64,000 nucleotides of DNA from Deltaproteobacteria bacterium (GCA_020633415.1 JACKDQ010000017.1:6773-70772); one strand, 5' to 3'. Shown: positions 8,831 to 17,386, counted from the first letter of the stretch. Numbers and translations: made by a program. The notes: a model not told the origin generated them from the letters alone.

Positions 8831-8913
8831 TGCGAAAGGGGGGAGTCGAACCCCCACAGGTGTTACCCCACAGGAACCTGAATCCTGCGCGTCTACCAAT
8901 TCACCTATAAGAA
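8831..8913 (-). tRNA. tRNA-Leu (anticodon CAG) with a non-matching 5' acceptor half; possible pseudogene or attachment-site remnant
   Basis: The minus strand gives a Leu-type D arm (AATTGGTAGACGCG), a 5-bp anticodon stem CAGGA/TCCTG around loop TTCAGGT (anticodon CAG), a long variable arm, a perfect T arm (GGGGG TTCGACT CCCCC), acceptor 3' strand CTTTCGC and discriminator A. CCA is not encoded. The 5' acceptor strand should read GCGAAAG but the sequence there is TTCTTAT, so no acceptor stem forms. Either the 5' end has been replaced (decay, or a 3' tRNA fragment left by an integrated element) or the sequence is wrong here. The body is well preserved. Confidence 0.6.
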
Positions 8914-9818
8914 CAAGAAAGCGGAAAACGGGGTGGCGGTCGAGTATCCGTGGTCGCGCAGCGGAGGTGAATTCTTGAGCGCATGGGAGGCGACGGCCAG
9001 CGATGATGTGCCAAGGGGAAAAGAGGACGCACGGGTGACGGACAGCGTCAGCACCGCGAGCCGTTGATGGGGAAAAAATCTCACGGCAGGCGCGGCGCGA
9101 TCACAAAGATGCAGACGCACCTACCAGCGACGAGACCGCGACTTCACTCGCCTTCGCTATTGGCCTGGTGGGTTGCAGCAATCGCGGCTTGGTTTTGCCT
9201 TGTCTCAGGGTCTTGGAGGTGACCATCTTCGATCGGCTGAGGGCACTGGCGATGATTTGCCTAGAAGGCTAAGAAGCTTCACCCCACATTTGCTCGAAGT
9301 GCGAAGCGAGAAGCGGAGCCGCACGGTTTAGTGAAGGGTGTGGCGGACTGATGCAGGTAAGGCAGCCAACGATCTAGCCAGCTAGAAAAGAGGCGCCGAG
9401 CGCACCCGCGGCCTGGCCGTCGCAGGGGCGGTAGGTCGGGTGACTGACTACTGACTAATTGAGGAAATCGTCGTCGACGTCGAGTGGGGGTGGTGGCCGC
9501 GCCGAGGGACGAATGGTGGCAGCGCCAGCCAGGTGCGGTGTTGAAGCGCGACCAGTCGCGGCGGCAGCGGCGCTCAAAGTCGACGATCGGCGGACACTCC
9601 AATTGCTAGGCCTACCTGTCGCCGCGGTGATCGCCGGCGCAACGCGATGGAGGATGAATCTGAATAGGCGATGCCGTGCCCCTATCCTCACAGGGCTTAT
9701 ATCTGAACACCGGCGGAACGGTGACCGAGCACTGTAGCGATGGCGAGGGAAGTGTCGTGGTGCGACACTTGCAGAACGATCTCGCGTTGCTCGGCTTGAT
9801 TGGCATGCGAGGTAGAAG
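8914..9818. other. Gene-poor 0.9-kb accessory stretch
   Basis: No open frame here has a ribosome-binding site plus recognisable protein content. Apart from the 57-bp dispersed repeat (9496-9552), I see nothing identifiable. Together with the defective tRNA beside it, it looks like decayed or inserted DNA. Confidence 0.4.
9496..9552. repeat. 57-bp dispersed repeat, copy B
   Basis: Same orientation as copy A (3845-3901), differing at three positions clustered near the left third. It lies in intergenic DNA between the tRNA-Leu fragment and a small secreted-protein gene. The 7-bp ends are imperfect inverted repeats. No transposase was recognised next to either copy. Confidence 0.85.
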
Positions 9819-10295
9819 ATGAATCGAAGAACGTTTACGCCTGGGATCGGTGTCGGGCTCGGGCTGGTGATCGTGCTGACGGCGACGTTCGCGTCAGCGG
9901 TGCCGAGGGTCTCACCAGAGACGCGAAGCGAGCTGCGTCAGAGCATGCGCAAGCGGATTGGCAGCTACAGCTGGCGTTCGAAGGCCCGCGGCGGGCGCGG
10001 CCAATGGGTTTGGAAGGGTGCCCAGCGGCCTAAGGCGCTGGCGAAGCGGCCAGCAGGGCTGCGAAAGATGCCGTCGGTGATCTTGGGCGATATCTCCGGC
10101 TTTTTCGTTTCTCATGACAGCACCCAAGGTCGCGTCTACTTTGAGCAGAAAAGTGGCAAGGGCATCTTGGTCACGCGGGGAACTAAGGGCGGCCAAGGGC
10201 CCAGCTACAAGACCGCGCTCAAGTACTTTGAGCTCAACCTCTCGCGATCGGAGCGCAAGCTGATCGCGCGCGCCGGGCGCCGTCACGCTAAGTAA
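9819..10295 (+). CDS. Secreted hypothetical protein
   Basis: A 158-residue basic protein with a signal peptide (MNRRTF, hydrophobic to about residue 26, cut near TFASA). The mature part is rich in Lys, Arg and Gly and ends RRHAK. A GAGGTAG ribosome-binding site stands just before the ATG. No family was recognised. The stretch IGSYSWRSKARGGRGQWVW and the later YFEQKSGKGILV suggest a compact beta-rich domain. It is probably periplasmic or outer-surface. Function unknown. Confidence 0.65.
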   Translation: MNRRTFTPGIGVGLGLVIVLTATFASAVPRVSPETRSELRQSMRKRIGSYSWRSKARGGRGQWVWKGAQRPKALAKRPAGLRKMPSVILGDISGFFVSHDSTQGRVYFEQKSGKGILVTRGTKGGQGPSYKTALKYFELNLSRSERKLIARAGRRHAK

Positions 10296-10339
10296 ACAGC
10301 GCGCGCTCGACGATGCCGCAGATGACGTGACCGACGGTA

Positions 10340-10474
10340 AATCACGCTTTCTGACTTACCCGAGGTGCTGATCGCCAACAGCACCTCGCCGGCCTGACCG
10401 AAGGCGCGCAGGCGTTGCTGATCGTGATCGATCGACTTGAGCCCGCCTGACAGCTGCGCTGGTCTGACACCGAA
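10340..10474 (-). pseudogene. Fragment of a SIS-domain phosphoheptose isomerase (GmhA-like)
   Basis: The minus strand encodes LRAFGQAGEVLLAISTSGK followed by SESVI, preceded by SIDHDQQR. This closely matches the SIS-domain phosphosugar site of GmhA-type isomerases (typically GDVLLAISTSGNS). An in-frame stop lies just upstream (10475-10477), and after SESVI the reading loses similarity, so only about 45 codons remain. It occupies the 459-bp gap between the secreted-protein gene and the propeller lipoprotein; the rest of the gap (10475-10754) shows nothing recognisable. A relic of a sugar-nucleotide or LPS-heptose gene. Confidence 0.6.
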
Positions 10475-10754
10475 TCATGCGTTGGCTGGTAATTCTCCTC
10501 GCGCAACAAGCGGCCAGCGGGCCGGGCATCGACGCTGCCAAGCTGACGCTTGCGCGCAAAGATGGGGCCCTCAATAGTCGCTGCTCGGTCAACCGCAAAC
10601 TTTGCGCTATTCTCGTGCTCGGTATCGGTTTTCTCCTCGTCCCGCTTGTTTGGTCACCCGGCAGGTTGCTCAGAGGGCGCCGATGCCTCTACTTGCCCAC
10701 CTCCAACCGACGAGAGCTCAACGTGATCGCCAAGTCGTTGGTCGGTGGCGCGAC

Positions 10755-12242
10755 CTAGTCATCCTGCTGCTTCTTTCGTTCGAACACCCAAACCAACGCC
10801 CGCGAAAACTGCGCCTCACCGAGCGTTTGTCCGCCGATTGTTGCAACGCTGTTCAGCGTGCCGACCACAGCGACCTGACGAGCGCGTGCATCGATCGCTG
10901 CCAGTCCGTCGTGCCCTTGTCCGCCCAGCGCGCGAGCTTCGATCAACGCGCCGCTCGAGTTCAATAGCACGAGCCATCCATCGCTTGCGCCGTTGCTGCG
11001 CAGCTGCAACTGACCCAGTGGCAGCGGCTGTTCGAACGTGCCGACCGCATAGGTCAGCGCCCCCTGCTCGGCAACTGCAACGCTGCTGACGGTCTCGCGC
11101 CCCAGCGCGCTGCCGAAAGCGAGCGCCCAGCGCTCTGCGCCATCAGAGCCAAAGCCGGCAAGGAAGGCGTCCTCGCTCTCGATGTGTCCTGACAGTGACG
11201 TCGTCCCAAGTTTTGCCGGTCCATTGAAATAGCCGCCGAGAACGACGCTCGAGCCTAGCTGGGCGGCGAGCGGACAGTGGCCATCGCCCGAACCGATCCG
11301 TCGCGCGATCGGTCGCAGCCAGAGCGGATCGCCGTCACGTGATATCTTGAGCAAGAAGGCGTGATTCTCTCCCACGGCTGATACGCGCCGCGCGCCGAAG
11401 CTGACGCCGGCCCAGGCGTTACCCGTGACGTAGATCGCGCCGTCGCCGGCGCTAGCGACCGAAAATGCTCGCGCACCCAAATAGTCGCCAACGCCGACCA
11501 GCGTCCAGAGCGGCAGACCATCGGGCCGCACCTTAGCGACAAAGGCATGCGTGCCAGCGCGCGGCGCCTCGACCACGCTCTTGCCAAAGACAACCGATGT
11601 GCCGACGAACCAGCCGGCGACGAGTGCTGCACCCGAAACATCGGTGGCCACCGCCTCGATCCGTGCCTCGTCGGCCCCGCCAAGACCCAGTGCCCAACGA
11701 AATCCTCCCTGCTCGTCGAGACGCGCCAGGAACCCGCCACCCTGATCGAGTGCGTGTTGACCAAAGCGGATCGCACCATCGCTGCCGCCGGCGACGTAGA
11801 GTTCACCACTAGCGCTCGCCGTCAGCGCCACGCGACGCATTCGTGCCGAGCTGGTCGGCACGCTGAGCCACTGGGCTTTGCCTTGGCTGGAGAGCGCGAC
11901 GATAAACGCACTACCGCCGTTGGCAGAGCTGGCTGTTAGGCCATCGATCTCGAGGCGTCCGCGGAACCCACCAGCGACAAAGATCTGTTGATTCGCACCG
12001 ATCGCCACAGCGCTCGCGAAGCTCGAGTCATCGGGATCGCGGCCAGCTCCAAGGGTTCGGGCAAAGTGATCGACCAGTAGGCTGCAACTCGTGCACGACG
12101 CTCGGGCATCCAACACTTGCCCATCGGAAGTGCGGCTATCGCTTGGTGCGCTGCTATCAGCGCCTTGGCTAGCTTGGCGACGATCGCAGCCGTAAAGCGC
12201 CGCAAGGAACAGCGCACACAGCTGTAGATTGCGTAGATGCAT
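10755..12242 (-). CDS. Beta-propeller lipoprotein with SBBP-type repeats
   Basis: About 495 residues. The chosen ATG has GGGGAGAG upstream and gives a lipoprotein signal ending AALYGC (Cys19), then a Ser/Asp-rich linker. The body is a series of repeats of the form 'FV(A/T)G.F.G...FG', with inner lines such as ANQQIFVAGGFRGRLEIDG and GELYVAGGSDGAIRFG, typical of SBBP/beta-propeller proteins. It is probably surface-exposed. It is related in layout to the lipoprotein at 54842-56416. Ligand unknown. Confidence 0.75.
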   Translation of the reverse strand: MHLRNLQLCALFLAALYGCDRRQASQGADSSAPSDSRTSDGQVLDARASCTSCSLLVDHFARTLGAGRDPDDSSFASAVAIGANQQIFVAGGFRGRLEIDGLTASSANGGSAFIVALSSQGKAQWLSVPTSSARMRRVALTASASGELYVAGGSDGAIRFGQHALDQGGGFLARLDEQGGFRWALGLGGADEARIEAVATDVSGAALVAGWFVGTSVVFGKSVVEAPRAGTHAFVAKVRPDGLPLWTLVGVGDYLGARAFSVASAGDGAIYVTGNAWAGVSFGARRVSAVGENHAFLLKISRDGDPLWLRPIARRIGSGDGHCPLAAQLGSSVVLGGYFNGPAKLGTTSLSGHIESEDAFLAGFGSDGAERWALAFGSALGRETVSSVAVAEQGALTYAVGTFEQPLPLGQLQLRSNGASDGWLVLLNSSGALIEARALGGQGHDGLAAIDARARQVAVVGTLNSVATIGGQTLGEAQFSRALVWVFERKKQQDD

Positions 12243-12366
12243 GATCTCTCCCCGGATGATGACGTGCACACAACGCGGCGATCGACACGGTTAATTCACT
12301 ACCGCGAAAAATCTGCGGTCGACGATCGTGCACTGCGTTCGCTGGGGATAAGCGACCACGCACGGG

Positions 12367-12392
12367 GGGACGTTGGTCAACCAAGGCAACTT
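12367..12392 (-). repeat. REP-like repeat, left end of RAYT element
   Basis: Reads GGGACGTTGGTCAACC at its left end and CAACTT at its right; on the minus strand this is the family orientation ending in CGTCCC. A diverged partner of 13411-13435, carrying the GGTCAAC variant where the other copies have GATTAAC. Confidence 0.65.
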
Positions 12393-12419
12393 CTGATTTG
12401 GCGGCCCGATACCTCGACC

Positions 12420-13322
12420 ATGCCACGCCATCGTCGTGACTGTCCGGCCGGAACACTGCAACACATCATTGTTCGTTTCATCGACCGTCGTTTTCAATTG
12501 GCCACCGCCGCGGACCGATCGGCCTATCTGCGAATCTTTGGGCGCACGGCCGAGCGCTGCGACTGGCGGTTCCTCAGCTTCGCGCTGATGAGCAATCACA
12601 TCCACTGGTGTGCGTTGACAGGGCGGATGTCGCTGCGCGACATCTTTCATCCGGTAAACACGCGGTTCGGCATGCTGTGGAATCGGCGCCACCGCGGTTT
12701 GGGCCCTATCATCGCGGGTCGGCCTGCCAACTTCCCGGTGCAGGCGGAGCGCGTTGTCGAACTTATCGCCTACAACCACATGGATCCCGTGCGCAACGGC
12801 GTGGTGACCGATCCTAAGTCATCACGCTGGACGAGCCATCGCGCGTACGTTGGCCTTGACCCCGAACCGGCTTGGCTCGACGTTGATTTAGGTCTGCGAC
12901 TTGGCGGATTCCCTGCGACACCGGCGGGGCGCCGTGCCTTCGACGCCTTCGTATGCTCCAACGAGCGGCTGCATTGGCACTACGCTGCTGAGCTGAGACC
13001 GCGGAGCTCTTGTGGCGCGTCGTTCGGAGAAGCGCATGCAACGTTGGTCGACGAGGAAATGCTCATCCGACTTGTGCTGGAGCGCAGCGGCATTTCGCGC
13101 GATCTCCTCGTCGGTTGCAGCCGCGTACGGCGCGTCGCGCATGCTCGCCGGCTTCTTGCTCACCTGCTGCAGGACGTTGCGGGGCTCGGGCCTGCCGCAA
13201 TAGCGCGCCACCTCAGCTGTACACGGGCAGCGTGCGCGAAGATGCTTGCGGCCCATGTCTGCGCGTCGGAACTGGACGCGCTGCGATCAGCTGCCCGAGA
13301 GGCTAGCCTCGCAGTCAAATGA
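12420..13322 (+). CDS. REP-associated tyrosine transposase (Y1/HUH, IS200-like)
   Basis: About 300 residues from the ATG at MPRHRRDCPAG. The HUH motif is in ALMSNHIHWCAL and the catalytic tyrosine is probably in LIAYNHMDPVRNG, the usual TnpA_REP pattern. The N-terminal GTLQHIIVRFIDRRF is also typical. The C-terminal 110 residues hold helix-turn-helix-like text (RDLLVGCSRVRRVAHARRLL, GLGPAAIARHL), as in longer RAYTs. HUH enzymes cut single-stranded DNA at hairpins, and REP-like palindromes flank the gene. No ribosome-binding site is evident, so translation may be weak. No frameshift seen; it looks complete. Confidence 0.85.
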   Translation: MPRHRRDCPAGTLQHIIVRFIDRRFQLATAADRSAYLRIFGRTAERCDWRFLSFALMSNHIHWCALTGRMSLRDIFHPVNTRFGMLWNRRHRGLGPIIAGRPANFPVQAERVVELIAYNHMDPVRNGVVTDPKSSRWTSHRAYVGLDPEPAWLDVDLGLRLGGFPATPAGRRAFDAFVCSNERLHWHYAAELRPRSSCGASFGEAHATLVDEEMLIRLVLERSGISRDLLVGCSRVRRVAHARRLLAHLLQDVAGLGPAAIARHLSCTRAACAKMLAAHVCASELDALRSAAREASLAVK

Positions 13323-13410
13323 GCAAACGTTCCCTTGCTGGCACTAACCCCTCGGCGCTCGTCAAACCCCTGGGCCTTCGTCGCGAGCGACGGCTATGGC
13401 CAACCAAAAT

Positions 13411-13435
13411 AGTTGCGTTAGTTGACCAGCGTCCC
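13411..13435 (+). repeat. REP-like repeat, right end of RAYT element
   Basis: Reads AGTTGCGTTAGTTGACC and ends GCGTCCC. It is inverted relative to 12367-12392 and matches the other family copies with about three changes. It lies in the 135-bp gap between the convergent RAYT and lipoprotein genes. Confidence 0.7.
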
Positions 13436-13457
13436 TCTGCTTTTCTTCTAACGGGTG

Positions 13458-14048
13458 CTAACCGCACTGAACCTTGAGGTCGCACCAAGTGGCGGAGAAG
13501 CTGCCTGAGATCGTTTTTCCCGAGGGGAAGGTGGCGCTGACCGAGCCGACGAAGGCGCTATCTCGCGTGTAGCGCTCGACCTTGAAGACGGTGTTGGTTG
13601 CGTTTTCGCAACTACCGGTCGTCGTCGCGCAGTGTTTAACGGTGCCCTCCAACTGAGCGCCTTGCTTGGTGTCGCCGAGGCTGAAGGTCAGCGGGCGCAC
13701 GCTGGTGCCGTCGATGGCGCTGACGTTCCAGATGTAGACCGTCAAGGCGATGGTATGTTCGTCGGTGTTGCTACAGGCTTCGCCCGTTGAGCCGAGTCGC
13801 AGTTCCAACGCAGGTCCGTCCCAAGGCGCGCATGAGGGGCGGACGTCGGCGTACGGGAACGATGTTTGCGCGATCAAACCGACATCAAGCGCTTGGTCAA
13901 AGGGAGCGTCGACAGCGCCGTCGGCGGGGACGCTGCTGCTGTCGGTTGCGACCGCGCTGTCGATGGTGCCTTGGGGCAAGCGCGAGTCGCAGCCGCAGAG
14001 GGCCGTCAGCAATAGCGCGAAGAAGCAGACCCATGGTTGTTTGAGCAT
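13458..14048 (-). CDS. Lipoprotein, hypothetical
   Basis: About 196 residues from an ATG with a strong GGAGGAGGA upstream. The signal ends ALCGC (Cys20), followed by an Ala/Asp/Ser-rich spacer (to about 60) and a compact domain with several cysteines (ASCAPW-type, GEACSNTDEH, KHCATTTGSCENA, ending WCDLKVQCG), probably disulphide-bonded. No family recognised. One of many lipoproteins in this window with the same spacer style; probably outer-membrane. Confidence 0.7.
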   Translation of the reverse strand: MLKQPWVCFFALLLTALCGCDSRLPQGTIDSAVATDSSSVPADGAVDAPFDQALDVGLIAQTSFPYADVRPSCAPWDGPALELRLGSTGEACSNTDEHTIALTVYIWNVSAIDGTSVRPLTFSLGDTKQGAQLEGTVKHCATTTGSCENATNTVFKVERYTRDSAFVGSVSATFPSGKTISGSFSATWCDLKVQCG

Positions 14049-14219
14049 CACAGTCCTCCTCCGCACGTTGCAGCAAGCCCCAGGCCAAAGCTAACCACTC
14101 GTGATCACAGGACGGCATCTCAGTTTTCTGAGAGAGATGCTGCACCACTTGCTCAAGGGCGGAAGCTGTCCCTCGTCTCCGTCATCTGCGTGGGCAAATA
14201 GGAGGCGATCGCGCGCTGC

Positions 14220-14342
14220 GTGACCGACGCGATCATCAGCGGCGCTGTCGTGGTCGGTCGGGTCAGTGGCAAGCGGGCGCTGCCGGCAACGCAAAGCGCT
14301 GGTTTGTTGGCCCTCGTCGTTGCGGGCTTGATCGGTTTGTGA
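14220..14342 (+). CDS. Possible 40-residue hydrophobic peptide or membrane-protein remnant
   Basis: A GTG start (AGGAGG ends 14 bases upstream) opens a short frame with a polar head, SGKRALPATQSAG, and a strongly hydrophobic tail GLLALVVAGLIGL to the stop. It could be a small membrane peptide or the tail of a decayed membrane protein. The rest of the 14049-14679 gap has no other gene candidate; a 14-bp direct repeat (GCTTCTGCGCCACA twice, around 14408-14435) lies in it. Confidence 0.2.
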   Translation: MTDAIISGAVVVGRVSGKRALPATQSAGLLALVVAGLIGL

Positions 14343-14679
14343 ACCCCGCAAGTTTGCGCGCTCGCGGTAATGAGTTATGGGCCGATCGCCGCATCACCTG
14401 GTCGCAGCTTCTGCGCCACAGCTTCTGCGCCACAGCTTCGGTTGGACGTTCGAACGCTCGGCGTGCACCAACGTTTGCGGCGAGAACTCAGTCGACAAGG
14501 CAGAATACAACGGGTGCTAGTCGCCCGTCCGAGAACCGCTGCCATCGATGCGGCGGCGCGTCCAGCTGTTGACCTTTTCTCAGACCTGATTGAGCTTACT
14601 GTTAAGATTCCCCCGAGGCATCGAGGGTCATCAGAATGCGTGATTGACGGCACCCCACAGTCGCTACACAGTGCTCAGC

Positions 14680-15384
14680 ATGAGCCGAAACTTCGAAGAA
14701 TTATCATTTTGTGCGACGCCACTGGGAGACTTGCTGCTGCGACGCCGTCGCATGATCGAGGCCGGCGGAGAGGACATCTACGAGGTCAAGCTCGGCGAGC
14801 ACTTTCTGATGTCCAGCCTGTTTTTCCAAGCAGAACGGCAGCTGGCTAAGCTGGCCCTGGCGAAGTTGCCCGGCGAGGCGCTCGATGTCGTCATCGGCGG
14901 GCTCGGGTTGGGCTACACCGCGCTGGCCGCCCTCGAAGATGCGCGAGTACGAACGTTGGCCGTGGTCGAATACCTAAAGCCGGTGATCGACTGGCACCAA
15001 CAAGGCCTCGTTCCGCTGGGCTCGCAGCTCACCGCCGACGCGCGTTGCGACCTGGTACATGGGGATTTCTTCGCGCTGGCTCGCAGCGCGAGCCAAAGAA
15101 AGGTCGATGCGGTGTTGCTCGATATCGACCACACCCCGCAAAACACGCTCCAGCATTCCAACCAGCGCTTCTATACACAGCAAGGCTACGGCGAGCTGGC
15201 GCGACATCTCAAGCCAGGCGGCGTGTTTGCGCTTTGGGCCGATGGGCGCCCTGATCCCGCGGTCACCACCGAGCTGCAGAAGGTCTTTTGCGCCGCTGAG
15301 GATCATGATGTCGCATTCGACAACCCGCTTACCGGCGAGGATGCCCATGGGGCGATCTATGTCGCCCAGCTCGCGCACGGCTGA
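14680..15384 (+). CDS. Spermidine-synthase-like SAM-dependent methyltransferase
   Basis: About 234 residues from the ATG at MSRNFEEL; an ATG 12 codons earlier is possible. The fold reads as a class I SAM domain: DVVIGGLGLGYTALAAL (motif I), AVVEYLKPVIDW (acidic second strand), DLVHGDFFAL and VDAVLLDIDHTP (motif IV). The layout resembles spermidine synthase family proteins, but the substrate-binding residues cannot be assigned with confidence. It could be a polyamine synthase-like or an orphan methyltransferase. It stands alone between decayed regions. Confidence 0.7.
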   Translation: MSRNFEELSFCATPLGDLLLRRRRMIEAGGEDIYEVKLGEHFLMSSLFFQAERQLAKLALAKLPGEALDVVIGGLGLGYTALAALEDARVRTLAVVEYLKPVIDWHQQGLVPLGSQLTADARCDLVHGDFFALARSASQRKVDAVLLDIDHTPQNTLQHSNQRFYTQQGYGELARHLKPGGVFALWADGRPDPAVTTELQKVFCAAEDHDVAFDNPLTGEDAHGAIYVAQLAHG

Positions 15385-15448
15385 CTTCCACGCTCGGACT
15401 GATCGACAACGTTTGCCATCTCCTCTCGCAAATTATCGACCCTCACTG

Positions 15449-15532
15449 ACCTTCAAGCACGCGGTCTTCGATTATATCGAGGTTTTCTACAACCCCACGC
15501 GATCCACACGGCCTTGGGCGGGCCACTGCTGA
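15449..15532 (+). pseudogene. IS3-family transposase C-terminal scrap
   Basis: The frame reads FKHAVFDYIEVFYNPTRSTR followed by PWAGHC and a stop. The string 'FDYIE.FYN..R.H' is the hallmark C-terminus of IS3-family OrfB transposases. Only about 27 codons remain, with changes in the usually conserved RRHSALGY part. A relic of an insertion sequence. The rest of the 15385-15774 gap shows nothing else that I can name. Confidence 0.65.
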
Positions 15533-15774
15533 TCTTCGAACTTCCGCTCGCGCTGCTACTCACGCTTTTCCCGACGCAGCGCAGTCGGTGCTTCGTTTTC
15601 TGCCGTCGTGGTCGCGCCCCCGATCTCTGTGCGGGTGGGCAGACCTGTGGGGTTACAGCGAGAGACCTTTCTGCCTCGGCGACCGAAAGGGCTCGCCGAC
15701 TGGATGAGGGTCTGACAGACTAGTGTGTAGACCCTTTCCGGAGGAGTCGTGGGCGGAGCGCGCTTCGTTGGGCG

Positions 15775-15993
15775 GTGTCGCAGGCGATCTTGTATCGGAT
15801 CGGAACAACAGGAGCCGTGGTGATACGCAGATACAGTGGCGACAAGAAGAGCATCGAAGCCCGAAGTAACGACAAGGGCAAGACGTGGTCGGTGAAGTTG
15901 TTCGACGCGGGACGGCTCACGGAGTACTCGGGGGGGACGCTGGCCGAGGTCGAGGCGTTGGCGAAAAAGCATGGGATGAAGTACGTCCCCTAA
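15775..15993 (+). CDS. Small hypothetical protein
   Basis: A 72-residue frame starting at GTG. The text (AVVIRRYSGDKKSIEARS, then TWSVKLFDAGRLTEYSGGTLAEVEALAKKHG) reads like a small beta-beta-alpha cytoplasmic domain, not random translation. A GGAGGAG lies 35 bases upstream, too far for this start, so the start is uncertain. No family recognised. Confidence 0.45.
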   Translation: MSQAILYRIGTTGAVVIRRYSGDKKSIEARSNDKGKTWSVKLFDAGRLTEYSGGTLAEVEALAKKHGMKYVP

Positions 15994-16177
15994 TATTTTT
16001 GACCGGAACCTGGCGTACCTTCACAAACGATTGGGCCAGCACAGGTCTGCGAAAGTGGATCGGCGTCGCGCTCGCGCCCAGCGTGGCGGCGGTAGCGAAC
16101 ATGCCCGCATGGTGATTCGAGCCCGGCTTGACGGTACGGTGGTCGGATCGTGGGCGGCGCTCGCCGGAAGCCGCGTG

Positions 16178-16402
16178 CTAGTAGTCGTGCTTGCGCGCGC
16201 CGCGGCCGCGTCCCTTATGTTCGCAGTAACGCCCGTTATAGAAGTGTGAGGGCGGACAACGACGGGCGCGAGGTGCCGAGTGGTAGCCTTGTCTCCGATA
16301 GTGCCCTCGATGGCCGTGCGGTTCGATCAGACAGCCACTAGACAGCCATAGGATCACCGCGCTGATCGCGCCTAGCAGAACTGCGGCTCGTTTCGATCGC
16401 AT
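16178..16402 (-). CDS. Small His/Arg-rich lipoprotein
   Basis: A 74-residue protein with a GGAGAG-type ribosome-binding site. The signal has a good lipobox (WLSSGC, Cys about 24). The mature 50 residues are rich in His, Arg and Tyr (EPHGHRGHYRRQGYH), then PPSHFYNGRYCEHKG. It could bind metal or anionic surface polymers; this is inference from composition. No family recognised. The flanking gap 16403-16690 contains nothing identifiable. Confidence 0.6.
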   Translation of the reverse strand: MRSKRAAVLLGAISAVILWLSSGCLIEPHGHRGHYRRQGYHSAPRARRCPPSHFYNGRYCEHKGRGRGARKHDY

Positions 16403-16690
16403 TCCGTTCTCTCCGGCTCCGATGCGCTACCAGCCTAGCTAACCATTTGGGTGTGTTACAAGGCACCCAGGTGGGCCACCCACGCCTTTGTGGGTTTCTC
16501 AGCACGGTCGGCGTGCGCGATCGTGCGTGCGCCTTCGAGCGCTCGACCGACGAGCTTGCGTTCGTTTCTGTCGATCGCAGCGATGCAGAGCCTCAGAGCA
16601 GAACAATGACCGCCGGAGACGATGGGGTGGTTTTGGCCGGCCGGCGCATTCGTGACGTCGATGCGCGCGCGGTCTCTGTGGCGACGTTGG

Positions 16691-17305
16691 CTACCAGAGA
16701 AACGAGTGACGCCGCGAAGGCCGACCGCCAAAGCCCATGCTCTCGACCTGCCGACGCCGGGCGTCTTGGATCAGCTCACTGCTGATCGGTAGATTGGTCA
16801 TCACGCCGCTAAAACTGTTCTGGCGTTGTAGTCGCGCTAGCGGGTCGGTTGCCAAGCCCTGGGAGCCCGGAAAAGGCGGCGCGATGCTGTCCCAGACGAC
16901 GACGGTCGTCGAGTTGCTGGTGGTGCCGCTACCGCCGATGGTGCTGAGGATCGCTGTATTGATCGGCTGGGGCTTCCACTGTGCAAGGGCGACGGGGACG
17001 AGGTCGGAAAACTGGACGAGCGGGTTCTTGACGTCGCTGATCGCGCTGATCTCCAGCGTGGCGATCGCCGGACCCGTGGGTTTGCGTTGCGCGTCGTAGG
17101 GGACGATGCTCAGCGTTTGGTTGGCTCGCGAATAGATTACCTTGGCGGGCATCCACTGGTCGCCTTGGCGATAGAGTACGAGTTTGTGATTGAGACTCCA
17201 TGCGGCTAAGCGCTGGCGCGCTGTGGCGCGCTGTTGTAGCGCGTGCGCGACGCCGCTGACGCCCCAAATCAGCGTGAGCCCCAAGATGGCGATCGAGCGA
17301 AACAT
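16691..17305 (-). CDS. Secreted hypothetical protein
   Basis: About 204 residues from an ATG with GGGGAGAAAA upstream. A signal peptide (MFRSIAILGLTLIWGVSGVAHA) is followed by a domain beginning LQQRATARQRLAAWSLNHKL, with beta-rich text (LVLYRQGDQWMPAKVIYSR, TLSIVPYD) and a Ser/Thr-rich middle. Probably periplasmic. No family recognised. Confidence 0.6.
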   Translation of the reverse strand: MFRSIAILGLTLIWGVSGVAHALQQRATARQRLAAWSLNHKLVLYRQGDQWMPAKVIYSRANQTLSIVPYDAQRKPTGPAIATLEISAISDVKNPLVQFSDLVPVALAQWKPQPINTAILSTIGGSGTTSNSTTVVVWDSIAPPFPGSQGLATDPLARLQRQNSFSGVMTNLPISSELIQDARRRQVESMGFGGRPSRRHSFLW

Positions 17306-17386
17306 CCGATTTTCTCCCCGTCGGAAAAATCCCTGCGCAGTGTGAAGCAAGTTGCGAGCCAACCGAAATCGCGGGCTTTCAGCAGC

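Larger units (their letters stand above)
12367..13435 (+). mobile_element. RAYT element: Y1 transposase gene bracketed by inverted REP-like repeats
   Basis: A transposase gene (12420-13322) lies between two inverted REP-like sequences, 12367-12392 (starting GGGACGTTGGTCAACC) and 13411-13435 (ending TTGACCAGCGTCCC). They match at 22 of 25 positions as reverse complements. The whole unit is 1,069 bp. This is the layout expected of a REP-associated tyrosine transposase locus. Related repeats occur elsewhere in the window (30647, 31792, 38329, 38454). Whether it still moves is unknown. Confidence 0.7.

Noticed and set aside
10361..10388. Perfect 10-bp inverted repeat (CGAGGTGCTG...CAGCACCTCG) as a terminator
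   Set aside because: It lies inside the SIS-domain remnant, where it encodes part of GEVLLAISTSG on the minus strand, and no T-run follows. Probably coding-derived chance.
10477..10758. Plus-strand open frame with a hydrophobic stretch
   Set aside because: No ribosome-binding site, no family, and the composition fits non-coding GC-rich DNA beside a gene remnant.
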